DNA of 55,898 nucleotides. It comes from Paenibacillus sp. NEAU-GSW1 (lineage in GTDB: Bacteria > Bacillota > Bacilli > Paenibacillales > Paenibacillaceae). Every line of letters starts with the position of its first letter. Position 1 is the stretch's first letter. The stretch is taken from NCBI RefSeq assembly GCF_009737085.1, contig NZ_WOVL01000032.1, forward strand, positions 1 to 55,898, written 5' to 3'. Below, in pieces: positions 50,688 through 55,898 of the stretch. A model generated the notes under the pieces. It had not been told where the DNA came from. It was given only the letters and a program-made list of their open reading frames with translations, and made no database searches. A program made the translations under genes and the position numbers.

Positions 50688-51560
50688 TTATTTTTGCTTC
50701 ACCGGTATCCAGATCTGGCTTCTAAAATGTGGCGAGGACAGGTCCTTGCTCTCGTTCCAAAGCATTTCGGGACCGGCTGCCAGCTCATAATTAGCGGATG
50801 GAAACCATTCTGAATAAATGCGTCCCCATACATTTTGCAGCGTCTCGGGAAACGGTCCGACGGCTTCAAACACAGCCCAAGTTGACGCGCCGACCTCTAG
50901 CTGTGTCCAATTCGCAGGGCACTCTTCGGTAGTTGCCGCGCCTATATAATGATCAAGCTCCCCTTGCTCCTCCATCCTGCCCTCGGAAAAGTTAACGGAC
51001 GCTTGGACCAGCCCGGCTGGTTCAATGTTAGACAACGCCTTTAACTCGGCAATATCCTCCAGCGTTAAGCTTTGCCACATCGCGGCAATTTCCGAATTGA
51101 CGCCGTTAAACTGGATCGGCACCCGCTTGCTGATTCCGACGATACGGAAAGGCTCTTTCTCGACAATCTGATAGTTCATTGCGTTTCCTCCCTGAATGGT
51201 CAATTGAAAGGTCATCCTCGGATAAGCTTTTAACGTGGAGCCGTGCGTCTTGACCAAGGAGGGCGATATGCCATGCAAGCCTTGAAACGCGCGGGAAAAG
51301 GCATCGGCCGAGCTGTAACCGTACTTCACAGCCGCGTCCATAATTCGAACATCGCCGGCCTGAAGCTCGAACGCTGCCAGTGTAAGACGCCTCCGGCGGA
51401 TATATTCAGACAGAGTAATGCCCGCAAGAAAGGAGAACATTCTCGAGAAATGATACTCGGAGCAGCACGCCAGCCGCGCCGCTTCTTTCATATCGATGTC
51501 TTCCGTTAAATTCTCTTCAATGTAATTCAACGCCTCGTTCAGACTCGCAAACCAATTCAT
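50688..51560 (-). CDS. AraC-family regulator with Cass2/GyrI-type effector domain
   Basis: 290-residue regulator. The AraC domain occupies residues 5-105 (DIDMKEAARLACCSEYHFSRMFSFLAGITLSEYIRRRRL and VRIMDAAVKYGYSSADAFSRAFQGLHGISPS). Residues 125-290 form an effector-binding domain of the integron-cassette/GyrI type (MNYQIVEKEPFRIVGISKRVP, LDHYIGAATTEECP, WAVFEAVGPFPETLQNVWGRIYSEWFP). This combination is typical of multidrug-sensing regulators. GGGAGG eight bases before the ATG supports the start. No adjacent pump is present. Confidence 0.88.
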   Translation of the reverse strand: MNWFASLNEALNYIEENLTEDIDMKEAARLACCSEYHFSRMFSFLAGITLSEYIRRRRLTLAAFELQAGDVRIMDAAVKYGYSSADAFSRAFQGLHGISPSLVKTHGSTLKAYPRMTFQLTIQGGNAMNYQIVEKEPFRIVGISKRVPIQFNGVNSEIAAMWQSLTLEDIAELKALSNIEPAGLVQASVNFSEGRMEEQGELDHYIGAATTEECPANWTQLEVGASTWAVFEAVGPFPETLQNVWGRIYSEWFPSANYELAAGPEMLWNESKDLSSPHFRSQIWIPVKQK

Positions 51561-51639
51561 CCGCTTGACCTCCCTTCAGGTATAGAATAGCAGGGTTAAA
51601 CGGACTACATCCGACATCTGATGCACCATTTTGCAGGGT

Positions 51640-51771
51640 CTATAAGTGACTCATTATAGCGTTCGCTTTCAGGTTGCCCTCTTGAAACAGTTTCGACTCT
51701 ATTTGATGATTCGATAAAATCTCGTGGATATAGCTGGACAATGTTGATTTGCCAGAGCCAGGTATCCCTTC
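51640..51771 (-). pseudogene. Fragment of a P-loop kinase gene
   Basis: In a frame shifted relative to the SRPBCC gene, 43 codons read EGIPGSGKSTLSSYIHEILS followed by NHQIESKLFQEGNLK and then a short tail to a stop. EGIPGSGKST is a Walker A motif, and LFQEGNL continues as in Bacillales P-loop proteins of the EGIPGSGKST type. There is no start codon upstream (a stop precedes it) and the rest of the ATPase is missing. It overlaps the end of the truncated SRPBCC frame. Confidence 0.55.
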
Positions 51772-52061
51772 ACAAACGTTTCATCTTCTGCCCGTGGAGT
51801 AAGCACCCACTCGGTCTCCGTATGGTCTGACCACTGAATTCGAATCCGCTTGTTCTTCTCGATTTCTTTCACATCAATCTCATCCGAAACGCCGTACATC
51901 TCCCATTCCCAACGAACGCGGCTTCCCGCTTCCAGCCTTCCGCTGCTTTTCGTGAACCAGAACTTTGTTGTAACAGCGGGGTCGGCAAGAGCCTCAAACA
52001 ATTCAGCCGGCTTTCGAATGAGCATCTCTGCTTTCACAACGGGTATTTGTTTGAACTCCAT
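51699..52061 (-). pseudogene. 3'-truncated SRPBCC (AHSA1-like) gene
   Basis: The first 93 codons or so encode a good SRPBCC/AHSA1-type protein (VVKAEMLIRKPAELFEALAD, VTTKFWFTKSSGRLEAGSRV, WEWEMYGVSDEIDV, WVLTPRAEDETFVK). After FVK the family sequence stops. The remaining 27 codons (GYLALANQHC...) are the out-of-frame reading of the P-loop fragment. Family members have about 150 residues, so roughly 45 C-terminal residues are lost. It still has a good ribosome binding site (AAGGAGTGATGGATC) and may be translated. Confidence 0.6.
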
Positions 52062-52120
52062 GATCCATCACTCCTTGTTATCGTTTCCGCTCTATTTTGT
52101 CGCAAGTATCCCATTATCAA

Positions 52121-52216
52121 TAAAAAAAAGCCAAAGGAACTCAGAATCGCTGAATAACAGACCGATGGTTATCATCCGTCCGTTCGTTCATTCCATTCAT
52201 GGTGTCCTTTGGCTTT
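52121..52216 (-). terminator. Long-loop terminator
   Basis: On the minus strand AAAGCCAAAGGA (complement of 52205-52216) pairs with TCCTTTGGCTTT (complement of 52127-52138), followed by eight T. The 66-nt loop can fold further. It ends the short transcript that begins near 52350 and stands between it and the truncated SRPBCC gene. Confidence 0.7.
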
Positions 52217-52219
52217 ACC

Positions 52220-52350
52220 TTAAGCGGAATCAGCCGACACCGTTCCAAGTTTTAGTTTCGTTTGGTCCAAAAGGGCATAGAACCCCTTTCCCGAAAACTA
52301 AATACCTCGAACGATATCGATCAACATCCGCTCCACCTCGTTAATAAATT
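52220..52350 (-). ncRNA. Structured short transcript with a 9-codon reading frame
   Basis: A promoter (52357-52385) and terminator (52121-52216) on the minus strand enclose this region. Near its start GAGGTGGAG precedes ATG 52327 and nine codons (MLIDIVRGI) to a TAG at 52298-52300. The same frame continues for 25 codons (FSGKGFYALLDQTKLKLG and seven more) to a TAA at 52220. An inverted repeat TTTAGTTTTCG / CGAAACTAAA with an inner GGGAAAGGGG / CCCTTTT folds just after the TAG. It may be a leader with a control peptide, a small RNA or a tiny gene family. Confidence 0.4.
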
Positions 52351-52356
52351 ATGACT

Positions 52357-52385
52357 AGTATATAGGGTACCGCAGTTTTCGACAA
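52357..52385 (-). promoter_or_regulatory. Sigma-A promoter of the short structured transcript
   Basis: TTGTCG, a 17-bp spacer and TATACT are read on the minus strand directly behind the stop codon of the MidA-like gene. Confidence 0.5.
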
Positions 52386-52403
52386 GAAGCAGCTCAAACG
52401 ATG

Positions 52404-53963
52404 CTAGCGCTGTTCCTCGTACTGGCTCAGCAGCGCTAATGCCTCTTCATGATCAGGCTCAAGCTCTACCAGCTTCCGCAGGAAGCCCAATGCCTCTTCC
52501 TCCAGCTCCAGCTCAAAACAACAAATCGCCAGGCAGTAAAATACGGTCGATACTACTTCATCCGGATCTTGTCCGACCGATATTTCCAAGAAGCGCTTCG
52601 ATTGCTCGTACTCGCTCATCTCAAATAACAGCAGCCCGCTATCGAGCGCCAGATCATACCGCTGCTCCATGACATAGAACGACGACCACATCAGTTCGAT
52701 GCCTCTAACCAAATCCTGCAGCTCATCATCGTTAGCCTCGGCAAGCAAGCTTGATATGCGCGTCGTGCTCTGAATGAAAAATTCCGCATCGTATCCGCCA
52801 AGACGCCAGAAGCTTAATATTTGCGGCAGACCCATGCTGCCGATTTGGTGCTCGATCCATTCCTTCACGCTAAAAAATTCATCCGGACCAAACTGTTCTA
52901 TATTTCTGCGATAGGCCAATCGGGTATTGGTATAGCTCATCGGCTGATCGGTATGCACTATACAGCCTACATTTATGTTGTTGTAATTTTGCTCAGGAAA
53001 TAACGTCAAGGCGCCCTGCTGCTCAAACACATACTGCAGCGCATGATAGTTGGCGGTCAATGAGAAACATCCGTGCAGCACCAGTTGCGGCGGCTCGGCA
53101 AACTTCCAGTGATCCAGCAGATGATCGCCTTTATCTGCCGTAATGAGCAGGAACCCTTCCCGAGACAAGGCATTCAATCGTTCCATACAAGTTAATCCTG
53201 CAACCGGAAATAAAATATGGGAATCTTCCAATTGTTCCTGATAAACAGAAATGATATCCCGATAAGGATAGTTTTCCTGTTCGTATTCAGGCGCTTGACG
53301 ATACTCGTAGCGCAGCTTGAGCTGACTCAGCATCTCTGCCGGGCTAAGCGAATCGTTGTCTTCTGGATATTCGACATAAACATCGGCTTCATGAATATGC
53401 CCGTCGCCCACATAAATCAATTCCTGCGGAATGACGTCAAAGAAGTAGTTGGCAATAACGATGATTGGCTGCTGCAAATCACCTTGGCTAATCGTTGTGC
53501 CGGAAACAACGAGCAACAAATCGGTAGCCTGAACGGCATCAAATTGCGCAAAATCGAGCAGTCCCTCCGCGATGAACGATTGCAGCGCAGGATGCTTTTT
53601 CCATCCTAAAACATTGTCCATCACCAGATCCGTCATCACATAACGGAAAGGAGGCAGCGGAATCCCCGCATAGTCTAGCAACTGGCGCAGCTCATGCAGC
53701 AAATGATAAGCGAAACGTCCCGCCCCTGCTCCAAGCTCCACGATGACAACAGGCTCTGCAAGATGCCCCTTATTCGCACGGTCTTGAAGGAACCCGAATA
53801 TCATTTCCGCATATGCAGCAGCAATCATCGGATTACTCGTTATGTATTGAGGAACTTGGTCATTATTCCACGCCTTCATTCCTTTTTGCTCATAATACTC
53901 CCGTTGAAGATCCCATATTGGCGCTTCGCTAAAGCGATAACTTTGTTTGTTTTGAGTAGTCAT
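52404..53963 (-). CDS. MidA-like SAM-dependent methyltransferase with C-terminal TPR-like region
   Basis: 519-residue cytoplasmic protein. The N-terminal 350 residues resemble the MidA/NDUFAF7-type methyltransferase fold: VVIVELGAGAGRFAYHLLHEL (about 73-93, SAM motif I), FRYVMTDLVMDNV, IIVIANYFFDVIPQELIYV (IANYFFD is the motif IV-like position) and FLLITADKGDH. The last 100 residues are Glu/Leu-rich helices arranged like TPR units (YDLALDSGLLLFEMSEYEQSKRFLEISV, FELELEEEALGFLRKLVELEPDHEEALALL). The target is unknown. AAGGATAGGATT precedes the ATG. Confidence 0.75.
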   Translation of the reverse strand: MTTQNKQSYRFSEAPIWDLQREYYEQKGMKAWNNDQVPQYITSNPMIAAAYAEMIFGFLQDRANKGHLAEPVVIVELGAGAGRFAYHLLHELRQLLDYAGIPLPPFRYVMTDLVMDNVLGWKKHPALQSFIAEGLLDFAQFDAVQATDLLLVVSGTTISQGDLQQPIIVIANYFFDVIPQELIYVGDGHIHEADVYVEYPEDNDSLSPAEMLSQLKLRYEYRQAPEYEQENYPYRDIISVYQEQLEDSHILFPVAGLTCMERLNALSREGFLLITADKGDHLLDHWKFAEPPQLVLHGCFSLTANYHALQYVFEQQGALTLFPEQNYNNINVGCIVHTDQPMSYTNTRLAYRRNIEQFGPDEFFSVKEWIEHQIGSMGLPQILSFWRLGGYDAEFFIQSTTRISSLLAEANDDELQDLVRGIELMWSSFYVMEQRYDLALDSGLLLFEMSEYEQSKRFLEISVGQDPDEVVSTVFYCLAICCFELELEEEALGFLRKLVELEPDHEEALALLSQYEEQR

Positions 53964-54020
53964 AATCCTATCCTTGCCTATTAGACTTTAATAATACCCC
54001 TTATCGTACCCTTTTCTGCG

Positions 54021-54923
54021 TCAAATGCCAATCTTAACATCGTCTGCCTCGGACAAAAAACGAATCATTTCATTCTGAACGGCCTCGGGCTGCTCATGAT
54101 TAACGCCATGCCCGGCATCGGATATGATCTTGTATGGGAAGCCTCCATCCTTCAGGACGCTAAGAAACTCCTCTTTATGATTGAGCTTATAGTCTCCCAT
54201 CAGAAAATAAAGCTTCTCCTTCAGCCCCGCCGCCTTATGCTTATCATATAACTGAAGCTTATGAACGAACATCGCTTGCTGGTTATGCTGCTTCATCAAC
54301 AGGACAAGATGATCCGCCAGCTCGGGATGCCGATCGAATACACGGGAGTTCGGCGAGCTCAGCTTTCTCAATATTTTATTCAAGTTGCTGCGGGTCGGGA
54401 CGAGCATCTCAGGAAACATCATAAGCAGCGTTTGCACCATGCTTTTGATCGGGCTCGTGACCATCCCTCCTTCCATGCAAACCACTTTCTTAACTCTCTC
54501 CGGCTCATGGACCACATAATTAAACGCCATATATGCGCCGTTGGATACCCCTGCGATATGGAACCGCTCCAGACGGAGCTGATCGGCCACTTGATTGATC
54601 CAATCCACCTGTTCGAACCGCTTCTTGTTGTAATTCTCGTTAGGCACGCTTTTGCCCGGGCCGCCAATCGTATCGACGGCAATGCAATAGTAATGCTTCG
54701 ACAAAGCCTTCATATTCAACATCCACATGACCGCCGAGTTATCCCCGACCCCATGGAATAAGAGCAGCGGCGGATGGTCAGGATTGCCTGCAATAATACA
54801 ATGCGTGACGCCGTACCGGGTCTCGACATCCGCTTCCTGATAGGCGACGGACCACTGTTCAAGAAGGCGATTATAGGACTGCAATACCTGTTCTCTCCCT
54901 TTGGCGCTCTTAAATATTTTCAT
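54021..54923 (-). CDS. Alpha/beta hydrolase
   Basis: 300-residue serine hydrolase. LLLFHGVGDNSAVM is the oxyanion region, IAGVSNGAYMAFNYVVHEPERVKKVV holds the nucleophile Ser in GVSNGA, FLMGDYKLNHKEEF gives the acid region, and SDAGHGVNHEQPEAV the catalytic His. It resembles Bacillales carboxylesterase-like proteins without known substrate. CAAAGGAGATTTCCTG precedes the ATG. It lies 40 bp downstream of the TetR gene and is probably repressed by it. Confidence 0.85.
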   Translation of the reverse strand: MKIFKSAKGREQVLQSYNRLLEQWSVAYQEADVETRYGVTHCIIAGNPDHPPLLLFHGVGDNSAVMWMLNMKALSKHYYCIAVDTIGGPGKSVPNENYNKKRFEQVDWINQVADQLRLERFHIAGVSNGAYMAFNYVVHEPERVKKVVCMEGGMVTSPIKSMVQTLLMMFPEMLVPTRSNLNKILRKLSSPNSRVFDRHPELADHLVLLMKQHNQQAMFVHKLQLYDKHKAAGLKEKLYFLMGDYKLNHKEEFLSVLKDGGFPYKIISDAGHGVNHEQPEAVQNEMIRFLSEADDVKIGI

Positions 54924-54963
54924 CAGGAAATCTCCTTTGCCGGGCTTCGTTAGAAAGCTGAAT

Positions 54964-55590
54964 TTACCCTTTTTTCAAAAACGTTAATACCAATTCAACA
55001 GACGGCATTGGCGCTTGACCTGCTGTTTGAATGTTTGTAATGGCTAATCCTTGAATAAAGGAAAAGTAGGTAACGGCGAGCGTAATCGGATCGCCCTCAA
55101 CGATTTCTCCAGCCTTCTGGCCTTCGATAATCATTGGAACGAGATGCTCGATCGGCTTTCTCATCTTCTCTGCCGAAATGCGCTTCGCTTCTTCCGGAAT
55201 GGCTTCACTGGTCGCGATTTGCAGTAAAATAAACCGCCAATGCTGCATCGCAATACTATTTGGAGACAAATAGGCTTCTGTCAGCCAGACGATCCTTTCG
55301 AAGGGCGTTCCCTCCAGCCTCGCTGCATATTGAACCGATTGGCCGGCTCCTTCCGTCGCAAGATCCGCAATCTTAGTAAAAATCTCGTCCTTCGACTTAA
55401 AGCGTAAATAGACGTAGCCTTGGCTAAAGGCTGCGCTTGCAGCAATATCTTTAATTTTCGCGCCAGTGAAGCCTTTTTTGGAAAACACCTCGATCGCATG
55501 CATGATGATTTTCCGCGTTACCGCATCCGGAGCCATTCTTTCGAAGCCATCGATGAATCGTTGCTCCAGCTCCTTGCTTTGTATACTCAT
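54964..55590 (-). CDS. TetR/AcrR-family regulator
   Basis: 208-residue regulator. The helix-turn-helix lies at about residues 22-72 (DAVTRKIIMHAIEVFSKKGFTGAKIKDIAASAAFSQGYVYLRFKSKDEIFTKI), preceded by a longer N-terminal arm than usual. The rest is a helical ligand-binding domain ending TFLKKG. A perfect 24-bp palindrome lies 28 bp before the ATG and is the likely operator. It forms an operon with the hydrolase gene downstream. Confidence 0.9.
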   Translation of the reverse strand: MSIQSKELEQRFIDGFERMAPDAVTRKIIMHAIEVFSKKGFTGAKIKDIAASAAFSQGYVYLRFKSKDEIFTKIADLATEGAGQSVQYAARLEGTPFERIVWLTEAYLSPNSIAMQHWRFILLQIATSEAIPEEAKRISAEKMRKPIEHLVPMIIEGQKAGEIVEGDPITLAVTYFSFIQGLAITNIQTAGQAPMPSVELVLTFLKKG

Positions 55591-55618
55591 AGGAATAAGT
55601 CCCCCTAATAAAAGTGTG

Positions 55619-55642
55619 TTATGAATGAACGTTCATTCATAA
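55619..55642. promoter_or_regulatory. Perfect 24-bp TetR operator
   Basis: The sequence is fully symmetric around 55630/55631, with half-site GAATGAAC repeated as GTTCATTC. TGAATGAACGTTCATTCA is a very common TetR/AcrR operator core. It lies upstream of the TetR gene. Confidence 0.85.
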
Positions 55643-55692
55643 AATACCATAAAAAGGTTAATATGTCATCTACAACTTAAAAAATGTTAGCG

Positions 55693-55747
55693 AAAAAAGG
55701 GGCTGTCCCATAAGTCATGAAAATGACGATGGGATACCCCTTTTTTT
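55693..55747. terminator. Terminator-like hairpin with A- and T-runs
   Basis: AAAGGGG, TCCCAT and GTCAT on one arm pair with ATGAC, ATGGGA and CCCCTTT on the other, with small internal loops, flanked by six A and seven T. It works on either strand. On the plus strand no gene precedes it within the window. Confidence 0.75.
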
Positions 55748-55898
55748 ATCTGGGTTAAACAGTAAACTGCTCATTTAAATGTTCTTCCGATCGCCATTGC
55801 TCAGGGATTCCTTTGAATCAACGAGGTAAGGTTGGGATCCCTTCACAAAAACGAACGCTGACGCTTCTCCAGAATCATTTAAATGCTCCGTCTACCCT
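55748..55898. other. Non-coding window end
   Basis: 151 bp in which no reading frame is convincing. The octamer ATTTAAAT occurs twice (near 55775 and 55878) in similar context (CATTTAAATG). Stop-interrupted minus-strand translations look like decayed coding DNA, and a mobile-element border is possible. This cannot be decided within the window. Confidence 0.35.

Noticed and set aside
1..55898. tRNA, rRNA, prophage or complete insertion sequence
   Set aside because: No tRNA-like cloverleaf, no rRNA sequence, no integrase or transposase gene and no paired terminal repeats around a coding region were found.

Overview
The window looks like chromosomal DNA of a Bacillales bacterium, most probably a Paenibacillus-type organism. 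This is an inference from gene content. It holds an LplABC-type sugar importer beside a YesM/YesN two-component pair, many AraC-, TetR- and HxlR-type regulators, an S-layer-homology (SLH) surface protein, a HelD-type RNA polymerase recycling ATPase, CD3324- and YdeI/OmdA-family proteins, strong purine-rich ribosome binding sites and many rho-independent terminators. GC content is near 50 percent. I see no phage, no complete insertion sequence, no tRNA or rRNA and no CRISPR array.

Layout. 1-7.7 kb (minus strand): sensor kinase, AraC-type response regulator, two sugar-ABC permeases and a lipoprotein solute-binding protein form one carbohydrate uptake and regulation locus. A 139-bp near-palindrome lies behind the regulator gene. 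7.9-10.5 kb (plus strand): three overlapping genes encode an Lgt-fold membrane protein that lacks key Lgt residues, a radical SAM enzyme resembling the tetraether-lipid-synthase (Tes/MJ0619) group, and a small membrane protein. This is the best candidate for an undescribed system, probably acting on membrane lipids. 10.5-14.1 kb: a YdeI/OmdA protein, a glycerate kinase and a membrane M28 peptidase. 14.2-16.7 kb: an intergenic TTCGCTA-rich array, then an AraC/GyrI regulator and a GyrI-VOC fusion protein. 16.9-22.4 kb: DoxX protein, TetR module, malate:quinone oxidoreductase, VOC protein, AraC regulator and a second YdeI/OmdA protein.

22.6-36.9 kb is a patchwork of small modules: a diguanylate cyclase, an acetyltransferase, a CD3324 protein, a DUF2804 protein, a hydrolase, a Crp-type regulator divergent from a DoxX-like gene with an operator near -41.5, an AraC regulator divergent from two SDR dehydrogenases, an HxlR regulator divergent from a membrane protein, a nucleotidase, VanZ, an NmrA-like gene remnant, and a TetR-CPBP protease pair. 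37.0-40.5 kb (minus): response regulator, kinase, ABC ATPase, ABC permease and a 54-residue membrane peptide form a peptide-sensing/immunity-type operon. 40.8-47.8 kb: a DISM-type kinase with its regulator, followed by a large SLH protein with seven propeller-like repeats. 47.9-55.9 kb: HelD, a possible small RNA, an AraC/effector-domain regulator, a truncated SRPBCC gene joined to a fragment of a P-loop kinase gene, a self-standing structured transcript with a tiny reading frame, a MidA-like methyltransferase with a TPR tail, and a TetR-controlled hydrolase.

Most operons are short (one to five genes) and many carry their own regulator with a visible operator. Three kinds of intergenic repeat (TTCGCTA array, AAGGCC-type hairpin array, long nested palindrome) are not explained by the genes around them.
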